Counted from the stretch's first letter, positions 8,485-18,126 are shown. The stretch is DNA of 64,000 nucleotides from Halobacteriovoraceae bacterium (GCA_020635135.1 JACKAJ010000016.1:186001-250000); one strand, 5' to 3'. Notes: generated by a model not told the origin, from the sequence alone. Program-made: numbers and translations.

Positions 8485-10464
8485 CTAGAAACCAAATTTG
8501 TCTTTGAGTTTATTGAGCTCTTTTTTTACGGCACTCTTAGCCTTCGACTTCACTTTGTTTTTCTGTTCTTTCTCTAGCTTCTTACCAATATCGCTAAAGT
8601 TTTTAGAAAAGCTCTGAAGATTATTTTCTGAACTCAATAGAGGTTTAAGATATTCTTGTTCTGTCTTACCTAGTTTCGAAAAAAGTTCTTTTTTCTGATT
8701 AGCCACTTTCTCATCGACCATATTGCGAAGTTTCGCTTCTGCTTTTTTGACTTCTTCGCCAACGTATTGCTTGATGCTCGCTCCAAATTTGTTATCAAAA
8801 TCTGAGTCAATCTTAATTTTGGGCACCAAATAAAAACCATAAATATTACTATTCAAGGTGAACTGCGGGATTCTTCCAAAAACAGTATTGAGAATTTTAT
8901 CAACACTAGATTTTTCAGCTTGAATTTTCCAATCAACACTAGAGAAGCTGGTGTTAACTTTCAAATCGCCTTCTTTCATCCCTAAAACGCCTGAAAACTT
9001 GGTTTGCGCCTGGGTATCAGTTAAGGCGAGTTTAAGTTTGGAGGAGTTACTAAGTTTCAACTCTTCAATTTGATATGAGTTGACTTTCCCATTAACTTTT
9101 GCCTGGAATTTTTCTTGTTCATTTTTTTCAACGATCCCTTCAACCAAAAGTCCATTGACTTTTTTAGCAGGCATATCCCCTGCAATTTTAAAGCTTAATG
9201 GTCTTCCCACCAAAGTATTGTTTGAAGAAAGATCTTTGACAAAGCCACCAAGCTGGTAGGATACATCAGCACTTCCCTTTTCAGTTTGCGAACGCGAAGA
9301 AATGTCCATTTCTTTTAGCCAAAAGAAAGGATAGCCCTTTTTCTTAGGATAGTGATAGGTCACACCTTGAGCTCTTTGGTGAGGTGTGAGCTTTTCTTCT
9401 TTGGAAGGTTTTTTCTCTGGGATGTATTCTTTGACCGTATACCAATATTTCATATAAGGTGCGATTTGTTTTTTTACATAACTACCAAAAATCCCTTGTG
9501 CCATCTCAGAGAGGTTGAGGCTCGGGAGCTTAAAGTGCTCCTTGAGTGCTTTGAGATCCTCTTTATAAAGATCGTCGAGGGAATTCATTTCATTTTTTAA
9601 TCCCTTATAATCATCTTTAAGCGCACTGATCTTACTTTTGTATTGCTTTATATAGCCGTCAGCTTCACTTTTAAGACTTTTAAATTCTTTTAATTGCTTC
9701 AAGGCCGTTTTGGGATCTTTTGAAATTTTTATTCCCTTAGCCTTAGCATAAACTTTCTTAAGTTCATCGAGTTCTTTAATTTCTTTGACATCGCTCTTCC
9801 ACTGCTCTTGTTTCTTCTCCACTAAACTTTTAAGTTCATTAATTTTTTGCTCAGACTTGAGGTCAAATTTAATATTTTTCAAGTTGTCTTTAATGTCGCC
9901 ACCGCCACCTTGCAAGAGTGTCACCACGTCACCAAGCACGTTTTCTTCACCTTTTTTAGTAACGGCAGCCTTGACGTCACCTTTCAGTTCCTTAACAACT
10001 TTACTCTCTTCTTGCTTTTCTTTTTCTTCTTTTAATTTGGGATAGATTTTTCCAGGCTTTTTTCTCTTTTGGTTAAAAGCAAGATCTAACAGCTTCGCAT
10101 CTTCAATGACAATTTTAGCTCGAAGCAAGGCATCCCAAGAGACGTTGTAGCCTATTTCTCCAATTTGAATGCTATTATATTCAGGTTCATCAAAATTGGT
10201 GAATTGGATACCACGGATATAAATCGATCCTTCCTTGAAACTTAAAGAGACATCAGCAATATCCACTTCAGCGTTATTAACATTAGTTAAAACTTTTGAA
10301 AGAACATAGCGGATGTGATTGTCGAGGAAAAAGTAGCAGTAACAAAAGACCACAGTACAAAAAATGACAATGATGCTCACCAATCCTGTACGGATAGGAC
10401 CTTTCGGCTTTTTCACTTTTTTCTTTTTGCTAGTCTCGGGACTAGTTTCCGAAGTATTGGTCAT
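8485..10464 (-). CDS. TIGR03545-like membrane-anchored protein
   Basis: This is a 659-residue protein with a Lys-rich cytoplasmic N-terminus, one membrane segment (about 26-48), and a large periplasmic part with long Lys/Glu-rich, coiled-coil-like stretches at roughly 130-320. The layout (AsmA-like start YSNIQIGEIGY-type strand region, then coiled coil) and the adjacent TIGR03546-like gene match the uncharacterised TIGR03545/TIGR03546 pair. The two genes overlap by 23 bp. AsmA-type proteins act in envelope lipid or outer-membrane homeostasis; a similar role here is inference. Repeat copy B abuts its stop codon. Confidence 0.72.
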   Translation of the reverse strand: MTNTSETSPETSKKKKVKKPKGPIRTGLVSIIVIFCTVVFCYCYFFLDNHIRYVLSKVLTNVNNAEVDIADVSLSFKEGSIYIRGIQFTNFDEPEYNSIQIGEIGYNVSWDALLRAKIVIEDAKLLDLAFNQKRKKPGKIYPKLKEEKEKQEESKVVKELKGDVKAAVTKKGEENVLGDVVTLLQGGGGDIKDNLKNIKFDLKSEQKINELKSLVEKKQEQWKSDVKEIKELDELKKVYAKAKGIKISKDPKTALKQLKEFKSLKSEADGYIKQYKSKISALKDDYKGLKNEMNSLDDLYKEDLKALKEHFKLPSLNLSEMAQGIFGSYVKKQIAPYMKYWYTVKEYIPEKKPSKEEKLTPHQRAQGVTYHYPKKKGYPFFWLKEMDISSRSQTEKGSADVSYQLGGFVKDLSSNNTLVGRPLSFKIAGDMPAKKVNGLLVEGIVEKNEQEKFQAKVNGKVNSYQIEELKLSNSSKLKLALTDTQAQTKFSGVLGMKEGDLKVNTSFSSVDWKIQAEKSSVDKILNTVFGRIPQFTLNSNIYGFYLVPKIKIDSDFDNKFGASIKQYVGEEVKKAEAKLRNMVDEKVANQKKELFSKLGKTEQEYLKPLLSSENNLQSFSKNFSDIGKKLEKEQKNKVKSKAKSAVKKELNKLKDKFGF

Positions 10465-10969
10465 AAGTTACATACCATTTATAAAAAGCAGTGGCCTTAA
10501 CAGCTTTCCAAAATTTGGTATTTTGGAATTTTTCAACCACAACAACTCGATATTTTTTAACAATAAAAACAAAAATAAAAAATAAAAACGGAGTCGACAC
10601 AACAGAGACAACACCAGAACCCATCACAATTGTATTGTTAAAACGAGTGAAGGGTACGATCGGCATGTTGTAAAGTATTGTAAAAATATTTTTAAGTGAA
10701 TCCATTGTTAAGATGGATTTTCCAATTGAGTGAAAAACGGGATCTAGAAGATAAGCTATAAAAGCAAAAAAGAAGGCGGCAATGAAAGCAGCGCCAGCTT
10801 GAATCCGAAAAATCAAAATCATTAAAAGAACCAAGAGTCCTTGCAAACTTAAGAGCGGTGACATCCCAAGAATAAATCCCAGGGTAAGCCCCATGGCAAT
10901 TTGATTGGTTTCTGTCTCTGAATTGAGAAGCTTTATAAGTTTAAAAATTTCTTTTAATAAAAAAGTCAT
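10442..10969 (-). CDS. TIGR03546-like integral membrane protein
   Basis: This 175-residue protein has about four hydrophobic segments. Its N-terminal part (ETNQIAMGLTLGFILGMSP) resembles DUF2062/TIGR03546 proteins, which are usually encoded beside TIGR03545 genes, as here. The function is unknown. It overlaps the downstream TIGR03545-like gene by 23 bp and the upstream HAD gene by 4 bp, so the three are very probably cotranscribed. Confidence 0.75.
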   Translation of the reverse strand: MTFLLKEIFKLIKLLNSETETNQIAMGLTLGFILGMSPLLSLQGLLVLLMILIFRIQAGAAFIAAFFFAFIAYLLDPVFHSIGKSILTMDSLKNIFTILYNMPIVPFTRFNNTIVMGSGVVSVVSTPFLFFIFVFIVKKYRVVVVEKFQNTKFWKAVKATAFYKWYVTYDQYFGN

Positions 10970-11643
10970 TGCTCACTATTATTGAACCATTGAACGCGAT
11001 TGACAATAGCTCCTGAACTCAAAGCCGCAGCGATTCCGGTCGGTGAATCTTCAAAAATCAAAACTTCAGTGGGATCTTTTACTTGTAAAGTCTCCATCGC
11101 CTTTAAATAAGGTTCGGGGTGGGGTTTGGATTTAGGGGTTTCCCCTCTTGCCACAGTTACATTGAATTTATTTACTCCCAAATTCCCAAGCACTAAATCT
11201 AAAAAATGCCGCTCACTGGCCGTGACAATTCCCATGCTGGTTTTCTTGGCACTTAGATCTTGCAATAATTCCATGATTTTATTTTCAAATAGGGTCCCTT
11301 TTTGCAATCTCTCAAAAAAAGATTCACTACAAGAAACATTTTTGGTCGATAAAAAAATATCGAGATCCACATCTACTCTTCCCGATTCTTTTTTTAAGAG
11401 CTCAAAAGAATTGTCATCACTTCTTCCATAACAATCTCGCCAAACATCACTTAAGCTTTTATTCAAACCGAACATTGACCCCGCCAATCTCCAAATCGCT
11501 TCCATATGAAAGGCTTCTGAATCTAATAAAGTTCCATCGAGATCAAAGAGTATGTGTTTCGCATCAGGAAATTCTTTAAAAATTTCAGTGACCGTAGGGA
11601 TATGTGTCCAAGTTTTTTTTATTTTATTTTTTGGGCTGTTCAT
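10966..11643 (-). CDS. HAD-superfamily hydrolase (beta-phosphoglucomutase/phosphatase type)
   Basis: This is a cytoplasmic HAD phosphatase of 225 residues if it starts at the ATG at 11643 (MNSPKNK). The first motif is FDLDGTLLDS, followed by a helical cap, a VTAS motif II, and the KPHPEPYLKA and FEDSPTGIAAA motifs III/IV. This layout is typical of subfamily IA sugar-phosphate phosphatases and beta-phosphoglucomutases. An upstream ATG at 11712 would overlap the preceding gene by 89 bp; the chosen one overlaps by 20 bp. The substrate cannot be predicted. Confidence 0.85.
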   Translation of the reverse strand: MNSPKNKIKKTWTHIPTVTEIFKEFPDAKHILFDLDGTLLDSEAFHMEAIWRLAGSMFGLNKSLSDVWRDCYGRSDDNSFELLKKESGRVDVDLDIFLSTKNVSCSESFFERLQKGTLFENKIMELLQDLSAKKTSMGIVTASERHFLDLVLGNLGVNKFNVTVARGETPKSKPHPEPYLKAMETLQVKDPTEVLIFEDSPTGIAAALSSGAIVNRVQWFNNSEQ

Positions 11644-12349
11644 GAATGATTTCTTCAAATTTATAGCCAGTGTATTTTTTAATTCCAGCAAAGAGATGCC
11701 ACAATATCGCACTCAAAATAAGGAGACTGGGGACAAAGATGACTGCATAACCAATCCAGGTCATGTCAGCAATTTGTTTATTTAACATCTCTGATTTGAT
11801 TTCATCTGTGACGTCAGTGGGAAGTTTGGTAAATATTCTAACGGCTAGAATATAATTAAGAAGTGAGCTTATAAAAAAAGAAGCTGCAAAAAAAATAGTA
11901 GAAAGCTTCAGGTGTTTATCAAATTCCTGGCGAAACCCTCGCTCTTCGAGGGCTGACTCCACTTTATCGATCTGAAGAACAGTGTCATTATAAATTAGCA
12001 TACGAATCAAGGGCTTCGCCGTAAAAGCAGAAACCAAAACCATTACACCTAAAACAAAGGGGAAAGCCGCTTCTTTTACAATAAACCACTCGGGTCCGAG
12101 CTTCATCACTCCAAAGCCACCGGTAAAAAGCAAATTGACAACCCCAAGCACTGAAATAATATTTTTATGCTTGAAAACAATAAAATCGTAGAGCGCGTAA
12201 CCAACCGGAAAGGCCAGAGCAATGATCAAGGCCTTGAGAGACCCATTGTCCCCTAAATAAGCCCCTCCTTTATTGAGGATCATGATCGGTAAAAGAATGT
12301 TGATGACAATTTCAACGAGGGGATTTTTCTTATTTTGGTTTGGATTCAT
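11624..12349 (-). CDS. VC0807-like polytopic membrane protein
   Basis: This 241-residue protein has about five or six membrane segments. The stretch ALAFPVGYALYDF, then ISVLGVVNLLFTGGFG and VKEAAFPFVLG, resembles the uncharacterised VC0807 family (related to intracellular-septation-like proteins). It is the first gene of the run leading to the HAD and TIGR03546/TIGR03545 genes and follows an intrinsic terminator. The function is unknown. Confidence 0.65.
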   Translation of the reverse strand: MNPNQNKKNPLVEIVINILLPIMILNKGGAYLGDNGSLKALIIALAFPVGYALYDFIVFKHKNIISVLGVVNLLFTGGFGVMKLGPEWFIVKEAAFPFVLGVMVLVSAFTAKPLIRMLIYNDTVLQIDKVESALEERGFRQEFDKHLKLSTIFFAASFFISSLLNYILAVRIFTKLPTDVTDEIKSEMLNKQIADMTWIGYAVIFVPSLLILSAILWHLFAGIKKYTGYKFEEIIHEQPKK

Positions 12350-12374
12350 TAAAAAATATTATCGCAAATAAAAA

Positions 12375-12395
12375 AGGTGCGCAATCAGCGCACCT
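12375..12395 (-). terminator. Intrinsic terminator of the M28 gene
   Basis: On the minus strand the stem AGGTGCGC pairs with GCGCACCT around a 5-nt loop and is followed by a T-rich run. It sits 38 bp after the stop of the M28 aminopeptidase gene and just before the next minus-strand gene. Confidence 0.88.
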
Positions 12396-12432
12396 CTAAT
12401 TAGAGTTAATTTTTTGTCAGTCTTGGTCCTTT

Positions 12433-13638
12433 TTAAGCACCAAGATCCATGGCCATGGCCAAGGCAAGCTTCGCAAAGTTTACAGCATGCTCGGCAACTC
12501 CCCCTGAAACTTCAATTTTATCATCAGGTGTATGAATTTCAGGATTATAGTCATGCATGCTTGACTCAAAAGGAATTCCAGCAGCATAGCCATAGTCATT
12601 CCAAGAAGCGTGATCAGAACACTTATAACCACATTGCGATGTTCCCCAATTCACCTTAACATACGTATCTGTGAGATCTTGTAGGTATTTTGTGAAATTT
12701 TTAGAAACATAATCGGTCATAAAATAAATGTAATCAGCTGAGCCATGATAATTGGTCATATCTAATTGCAATACGGCTGCAACCTTCTTACCACTATTTT
12801 TAAATTCTTTTGCAATATCGCGTGAACCTTTTAAACCAACTTCTTCAGCAGCATAGCCCATAAAATAAATTGTTTTTTCTGGTTGGACTCTTTGCTGGAC
12901 AAGAATTTTGAGAACTTCAGTTAGAGTAGAAATACCAGAAGCATTGTCGTCAGCACCAGGAGCTTTTTGACCATTGGAAATGGAATCCAAATGTCCTCCT
13001 AGAACAATCGCTTCTTCTGTTTTGCCTGGTATTTTTAAGACAACTGAAGGCTGAAGCCAGTTATGGCTATACAAACTAACCTCAATGTCTTTTCTCGACT
13101 GGGTAATATTCTTCCAAGTTTCCATAATATATTCACTAGAATCATACCCTGTTTGGTGTTGGTAATAGCGCGTTTTAAAACTAGAAAGTTTTAAAATCAT
13201 TTCTCGAATACCTTTTTCTTCTACTTGAGAGACAGCTTTCTCAATGTCATTTCTTTTTTTAACTTCTGTCTTTGGGAAAGGATCAACTTTCGAACGTGAA
13301 TTTAGCACTAATTGCTTTTGGAAAGCTTCTAATTCTTGAGCTGAATCAAAGCTATAAAATCCCCCACACTTAAGTTTCTTTTCATGAACTGAAGCTGAAA
13401 TTTTTGAAACGTGCGTGCTGGGAACTTTCATAATCACACTGTTGTCACCAGGGATAAAGCTTCTTCTTTTGTCATAGCGACTTAAACTTCGTTGCATCGA
13501 TTGATAGACTTGCTTCTCCATCAAAATAAATTGTTCGCGTGGCTGTGACTTGGGTGAATGGGATCTTCCCTTTGAGGCTTGGGCCAGGGAAATGTTGATG
13601 GTCAGACAAAACGCCATCAGAGTAATAAGATAATCCAT
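12433..13638 (-). CDS. Secreted M28 aminopeptidase
   Basis: This 401-residue exported zinc aminopeptidase resembles the Vibrio/Aeromonas leucyl aminopeptidases. It has a signal peptide (MDYLITLMAFCLTINISLAQA), a propeptide-like region, and the M28 domain from about 170. The di-zinc ligands are visible: His in GGHLDS, Asp in PGADDNASG, Glu pair in AAEEVG, Asp in LQLDMT and His in EIHTPDD. Two Cys in CGYKC match the disulphide near the active site in Vibrio AP. AAGGAGTT sets the start. A terminator at 12375-12395 makes it a single-gene unit. It probably supplies amino acids from external peptides. Confidence 0.93.
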   Translation of the reverse strand: MDYLITLMAFCLTINISLAQASKGRSHSPKSQPREQFILMEKQVYQSMQRSLSRYDKRRSFIPGDNSVIMKVPSTHVSKISASVHEKKLKCGGFYSFDSAQELEAFQKQLVLNSRSKVDPFPKTEVKKRNDIEKAVSQVEEKGIREMILKLSSFKTRYYQHQTGYDSSEYIMETWKNITQSRKDIEVSLYSHNWLQPSVVLKIPGKTEEAIVLGGHLDSISNGQKAPGADDNASGISTLTEVLKILVQQRVQPEKTIYFMGYAAEEVGLKGSRDIAKEFKNSGKKVAAVLQLDMTNYHGSADYIYFMTDYVSKNFTKYLQDLTDTYVKVNWGTSQCGYKCSDHASWNDYGYAAGIPFESSMHDYNPEIHTPDDKIEVSGGVAEHAVNFAKLALAMAMDLGA

Positions 13639-13744
13639 TACAAACTCCTTCTTCCTTGAGATTTTCTGTGAATAAAATATTATTCAATTCCCGCGAGCTT
13701 TAATCAACTATAAAAAAGCGAAAAAGACGGGATGTAAGGCGATG

Positions 13745-14410
13745 TTATGCGCGATTGTATTCTTTCTTCTGTTTTCGATTAGGAAACATTTGTTTACAAA
13801 GCACACAAGAGCGACCATCGCACTGCCTGGCCTGGCAGTACTCTCGGCCATAAAAAATAATCTGGAGATGAAGTTTATTCCAACTCTCCACGGGAAAAAT
13901 TTTTTTGAGATCTTTTTCTGTTTGAGAAACGTTTTTTCCATTTGTCAGTCCCCAAATCTGAGCAAGTCTATGAATATGGGTATCCACAGGAAAAGAAGGC
14001 TCGCCAAAAGCCTGGGCCATCACCACTTGTGCAGTTTTGTGACCAACTCCAGGAAGTTTTTCTAATTCTTCAAGAGAACTGGGAACTTGTCCGCTATGTT
14101 CGTTGATTATAATTTCAGAGAGATTCCAAATAGCCTTGGCCTTGCGAGGGGCCAAGCCGCAGGGACGAACAATATTTTCTATTTCTTTAATTGAGAGCTT
14201 TATCATTTTCTGAGGAGTGTTTGCTCTTTTAAAGAGCGCTGGGGTCACCTGGTTAACTCTAACATCAGTACACTGAGCTGATAGCAAAACAGCAATCAAG
14301 AGTGTATATGGATCTGAGTGATCGAGAGGAATAGGTGTTTCAGGAAAAAATTCTTCTAATTTGCCGAGAATAAACTTGGCCCTTTCATTTTTCGATGTGG
14401 CTAAACTCAT
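13745..14410 (-). CDS. nth: Endonuclease III
   Basis: This DNA glycosylase/AP lyase removes oxidised pyrimidines in base-excision repair. It has 221 residues. The helix-hairpin-helix is LPGVGHKTAQVV, with its Lys as catalytic residue, and the catalytic Asp lies in FPVDTHIHRLA. Four Cys that would hold the [4Fe-4S] cluster are present near the C-terminus (YCQARQCDGRSCVLC), but the spacing is C-x4-C-x4-C-x2-C instead of the E. coli C-x6-C-x2-C-x5-C. It stands alone between two secreted protease genes. Confidence 0.93.
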   Translation of the reverse strand: MSLATSKNERAKFILGKLEEFFPETPIPLDHSDPYTLLIAVLLSAQCTDVRVNQVTPALFKRANTPQKMIKLSIKEIENIVRPCGLAPRKAKAIWNLSEIIINEHSGQVPSSLEELEKLPGVGHKTAQVVMAQAFGEPSFPVDTHIHRLAQIWGLTNGKNVSQTEKDLKKIFPVESWNKLHLQIIFYGREYCQARQCDGRSCVLCKQMFPNRKQKKEYNRA

Positions 14411-14437
14411 AGGGCCACAAGCATAGCGATTTTCTCG

Positions 14438-16090
14438 TTATTGAGCAATCTTAATTTCGCGAATGGTAAAACCTTTGTGGGAATTATCCCCAACACTATC
14501 GGGAGCATCTGAATGAAACCAAAATTCGAAATTTTGCCCATAGAGTTCTGATGTTTGAAAATCTTTACCTAAATCCCCACTGTACACAATACCATCAGTC
14601 TCTGAGCGAATTTCCAGATAATCGTGAACCAACTCAGTATCGAAGTAATCAAAAATAAATTTCACCGAACTCGGTTTATCGAGTTGGAGCTTGTAGATCA
14701 CTTTTGTGCTGTCTTTATAAGGTTTATCTATTGAGATCGATCGCTCCTTTGAAACGTCAGCAAGTTTAAATTTCTTCCAAGAATTTTTTGATGCAATTTT
14801 GCTTGAAGTAATATCGTTATTGAGCAACCTTTCAATATTCAATCTTCCGTTGGATTCAACTCTTCCCAAATAAGCGAGAGACTTCACACTGGTTTCCATC
14901 ACTCTCTTCTTCACTTCCACTGCTGAAAGTTGAGGTTCTACGGACAAAAGTAACCCCACCGCTCCACTCACGTAAGGTGTGGCCATGGATGTTCCTGAAA
15001 GGCTTCGATAGCTATTCCCTGGATAAGTGGAATAAATGCCTTGCCCTGGAGCTGCAATGTGAACAGTCTTTCCATAATTTGAAAAAGGTGCGAGTCCGTT
15101 ACCTGAGTGATGGGCCGCGACGGCAATCACATTTTCCACTTGGTAATCAGAGGGATAATGTTTAAAGATTCCATTATCTGTCCCATCGTTACCTGCAGCT
15201 GCCACAAAAACAATATCCTTTGCTGCTGCAAATTTAATGGCATCTTCGAGAGATTTAGAATAGCCTCCACCTCCCCACGAATTATTAATAACTCGCGCCC
15301 CTGCTTCAATGGCATATTTAATTGCTAACATGCCATCAAAAGTTGAGCCACCATCTTTGCCAAGGAACTTTACGGGCATGATGCTCACGCGATTCATTGT
15401 TCCAGCAACACCAAGCTTATTGTGAATGGCCCCGATAATACCAGCGACATGAGTCCCATGTCCTCTATCGTCCATAGGATCTCCATTTTCAACAATGTCG
15501 CCTTTTTCAAAGTCAGTGAGATAAGTTGCACCGTGAATATCGTCAATAATACCGTTTCCATCATCATCAACACCATCAACTCCTGAAGCTTCGAGAGTGT
15601 TGACCCAAATATTATCTTTTAAATCCGGATGATTATAATCAACTCCCGTATCAACAATAGCAATAATGATACTCTGATCTCCATCCGTATCCTTCCAAGC
15701 ACTTCCAAGAGACAAATCAATCCCGGGGATGCCCATGGTTTTGTAATAAGAATAGGGCTCGTTTTTCCCAGTGTTTTCAATAGCCCATTGCTGCTTGGCC
15801 AATTTATCCGAAGCAATAACGTCTTCTTTCACACGATAGTTTGGCTCAAAATATTCAATTTGCTCAAACTTTTTCAAGACATTGCTATTGCCACGTACCC
15901 GGGCATAAATCCTATTTCCCAATTTCAATTCACCGACAATTTTCATCCTATCGTTGAATACTTTCTTAGGAGAAAAGCCTTTTTTCATTTTGACAATGTA
16001 TTCACCGGGTATCGCATCGGGAATTTCACTCGAGCTGGCAAACGACAAAGGGAGTACACCGATACTGAGAGTTAAGATAAATGTTTTCAT
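14438..16090 (-). CDS. Secreted subtilisin-like (S8) protease with CUB-like C-terminus
   Basis: This 550-residue secreted serine protease starts at the ATG at 16090, which opens a signal peptide (MKTFILTLSIGVLPLSFA). An I9-type propeptide (PGEYIVKMKKGFSP) is followed by the S8 domain with Asp in VDTGVDYNHPDL, His in GHGTHVAG and Ser in GTSMATPYVSGA, so the triad is complete. The last ~110 residues (VHDYLEIR... FEFWFHSDAP) resemble a bacterial CUB-like or P-domain beta-sandwich, probably for substrate or surface binding. The longer frame back to 16135 lacks support. Confidence 0.9.
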   Translation of the reverse strand: MKTFILTLSIGVLPLSFASSSEIPDAIPGEYIVKMKKGFSPKKVFNDRMKIVGELKLGNRIYARVRGNSNVLKKFEQIEYFEPNYRVKEDVIASDKLAKQQWAIENTGKNEPYSYYKTMGIPGIDLSLGSAWKDTDGDQSIIIAIVDTGVDYNHPDLKDNIWVNTLEASGVDGVDDDGNGIIDDIHGATYLTDFEKGDIVENGDPMDDRGHGTHVAGIIGAIHNKLGVAGTMNRVSIMPVKFLGKDGGSTFDGMLAIKYAIEAGARVINNSWGGGGYSKSLEDAIKFAAAKDIVFVAAAGNDGTDNGIFKHYPSDYQVENVIAVAAHHSGNGLAPFSNYGKTVHIAAPGQGIYSTYPGNSYRSLSGTSMATPYVSGAVGLLLSVEPQLSAVEVKKRVMETSVKSLAYLGRVESNGRLNIERLLNNDITSSKIASKNSWKKFKLADVSKERSISIDKPYKDSTKVIYKLQLDKPSSVKFIFDYFDTELVHDYLEIRSETDGIVYSGDLGKDFQTSELYGQNFEFWFHSDAPDSVGDNSHKGFTIREIKIAQ

Positions 16091-16230
16091 CTTTTCATTT
16101 TCAATGAAACACTTATCAGTGCGAGGGCTCGGCAAATATTACCCGACCAGCACTCTCGACCACATCTTTCAAAGGGAACGAATTACCACAGTGTGGCTCA
16201 GCAAACTATTATTTGAGAAAATAATGATGC

Positions 16231-17001
16231 ATGATATTGGGAAAATCGAAAGACCCTGTTTTATTAAAAAAAATTGCCCTTGAAATGTGGCCATTGAAAG
16301 AAGAAATTCTTTCGACCTACCGCTATTATAAAAAAAATCACACCGATCAAATTGTTGAAGTCAAAAATTATTACGAAAACTCTACCCTTTCCCATGGCGC
16401 CCAAATTGGAAAAATTCAGCAAGAAGATTCTACTGAAGTCAAAGAAGAAGAATCTCAAGAAACAGCTACCAGCGAACAATCTGAAGAAGGCGACGATAAT
16501 GTCGTTGATATAAATACCAAAGAACCTGTTAATAAAACTTCCTCTAAAGAATACTTAGAACTGCGAAACAAAATCACCCGCATAAAACCCAATAGTGAGA
16601 CGATTTCTCGGGGATTTGTTTTTTTAAGTGATATGAACATGGACGAGGTTCTCTTTTTCTCAGAGAAGCCCTACTGGCCTGGCCAGACTATCGTCTTCCA
16701 TTTGGCCATTGATCGCGGGTTCACAATTTGCGCAGAAATTAATTACATCAAAAATATAGCGATGAAGAGTCGTATCATTAGTGACTTAAGAGCCCAATTC
16801 AGAATTAAGGCTAAAGTTCTCTTCGTCAACGCAGGTGATCGTACCCTTCTTCGAAACTTCCTCAGCTCGATTGAACCAGAAGAACTCAAAACTTCCAAAT
16901 CTCATGGCCACGCTGAAAAGCCTAAGGCCAGTCCTCAAGAGAGTAATGGAGGAGAATCTGATGATGAAGACGACCCAACCAAAATTTTGGAAAATCTCTA
17001 G
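16231..17001 (+). CDS. Hypothetical protein with PilZ-like domain
   Basis: This 256-residue soluble protein has a short N-terminal helical region, an acidic low-complexity linker rich in Glu/Ser (about 65-95), and a beta-rich domain at about 115-225 (RGFVFLSDMN... GQTIVFHLAID). The domain looks like a divergent PilZ fold; the canonical RxxxR and D/NxSxxG motifs are not clear, so c-di-GMP binding is doubtful. The tail is again acidic. The start is uncertain: no strong Shine-Dalgarno, and a second in-frame ATG lies 54 bp in. Confidence 0.55.
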   Translation: MILGKSKDPVLLKKIALEMWPLKEEILSTYRYYKKNHTDQIVEVKNYYENSTLSHGAQIGKIQQEDSTEVKEEESQETATSEQSEEGDDNVVDINTKEPVNKTSSKEYLELRNKITRIKPNSETISRGFVFLSDMNMDEVLFFSEKPYWPGQTIVFHLAIDRGFTICAEINYIKNIAMKSRIISDLRAQFRIKAKVLFVNAGDRTLLRNFLSSIEPEELKTSKSHGHAEKPKASPQESNGGESDDEDDPTKILENL

Positions 17002-17076
17002 ATTCCTGAGAGTAATAATCAATTTTCATTCGATGATAATTAGAATAAAATATATTTATTAACAGAAACTAATTTT

Positions 17077-18126
17077 ATGCATAGAGCCAATAGCTATTTT
17101 AATCAATTTTTGCTCGCCATCAGTGTCCTTACGCTAGCCGGGTTTGCGCTCTATTCTGACATGTTTTTTAAATCTAATAAGCCCGATCGCATACCAGCTA
17201 ACACCATTGGCCTCAACGACCTCTACAAGCTCGAGCCCGATGCTGTTAAGAAGGCCTTGATCGTCAATCGTTCGGGAACTTTTCGGCTCATGAAAGAAAC
17301 CAAAAACTTTTGGACTCTCCAAGAAAAAGATGAAAATGGATTTCATCGTAAACTTCCCATAAAAAACGAAATCATTGATAAAATCTTTTCGTTCATCAAC
17401 GATATTCAAGTAAAAAATAAAATGAGTAATAACGATATCAATTACAAGAACTACTCATTTGATCAACCCCTCTTCGAAGTGGCCTTGGTCGACTACACTA
17501 ATAAGACTTATCAGATTAAGTTTGGAATCAATAACTCTCTCGATCACAGTAGTTATCTTTTCTACAACCAACTCAATCAGATTCTTAAAACCAAAGAACT
17601 CAATCCTGAAATTGCTCAGCTAACAATCAATGACATTGTCGAACCAAGAATTCTCAACTTTCAAATTCAAAATATTGAATCTGTGGAAATTCAAAAATTC
17701 TTAAGCTCCAAGCGTTCAAATTTTATTGCTAAACTTCACAAAGAAAATGGCCAGTGGTTTAACTCTAAAAATCAAGTTGTTGAAGAAGAAAAACTCAAGC
17801 ATGTCCTCTCAAGGCTCTCAGAGATTAAAAGCAATATCATTCTCAACGACCAGTCTCTTATCGATGTCTCAGAACTTGTCGATGAGGGAGCTCATCCACT
17901 TATTACTTTAAGAGTCAAAGATACCAAGCAAAATGAATACACGTTTAATGTCATGAGAATTTCTGAAAATATTCCCAATCTCAATATTAAGAAAAACGAA
18001 AATCTTATTGTCGATAGTTCACTACACAACACCAAGTTTGTGGTGAACAAAAAATCCTTAAGCATCTTTGAAAGTCTTCAAGAAAATCGCTTGAAAAAGC
18101 TCGATGTCAGTAAATTGTTTTATTAA
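17077..18126 (+). CDS. DUF4340-like membrane-anchored protein
   Basis: This 349-residue protein has one N-terminal membrane segment (about 9-28) and a long extracytoplasmic part. The repeat of short units resembling KKALIVNRSGTFRLMKETKNFW suits the DUF4340 family, whose members often sit beside ABC-2 transporters in gliding or lipid-export loci. No such transporter is adjacent. Its 3' end overlaps the convergent methyltransferase gene by 20 bp. The function is unknown. Confidence 0.55.
   Translation: MHRANSYFNQFLLAISVLTLAGFALYSDMFFKSNKPDRIPANTIGLNDLYKLEPDAVKKALIVNRSGTFRLMKETKNFWTLQEKDENGFHRKLPIKNEIIDKIFSFINDIQVKNKMSNNDINYKNYSFDQPLFEVALVDYTNKTYQIKFGINNSLDHSSYLFYNQLNQILKTKELNPEIAQLTINDIVEPRILNFQIQNIESVEIQKFLSSKRSNFIAKLHKENGQWFNSKNQVVEEEKLKHVLSRLSEIKSNIILNDQSLIDVSELVDEGAHPLITLRVKDTKQNEYTFNVMRISENIPNLNIKKNENLIVDSSLHNTKFVVNKKSLSIFESLQENRLKKLDVSKLFY

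Noticed and set aside
9785..10045. Antisense open frame, Ser/Phe-rich
   Set aside because: It is the reverse of the Lys/Glu-rich coiled-coil coding region; such repeats often leave the opposite strand free of stops.
15629..16075. 148-residue open frame opposite the S8 protease gene
   Set aside because: It is antisense to a gene with complete catalytic motifs and has no plausible start or homology.
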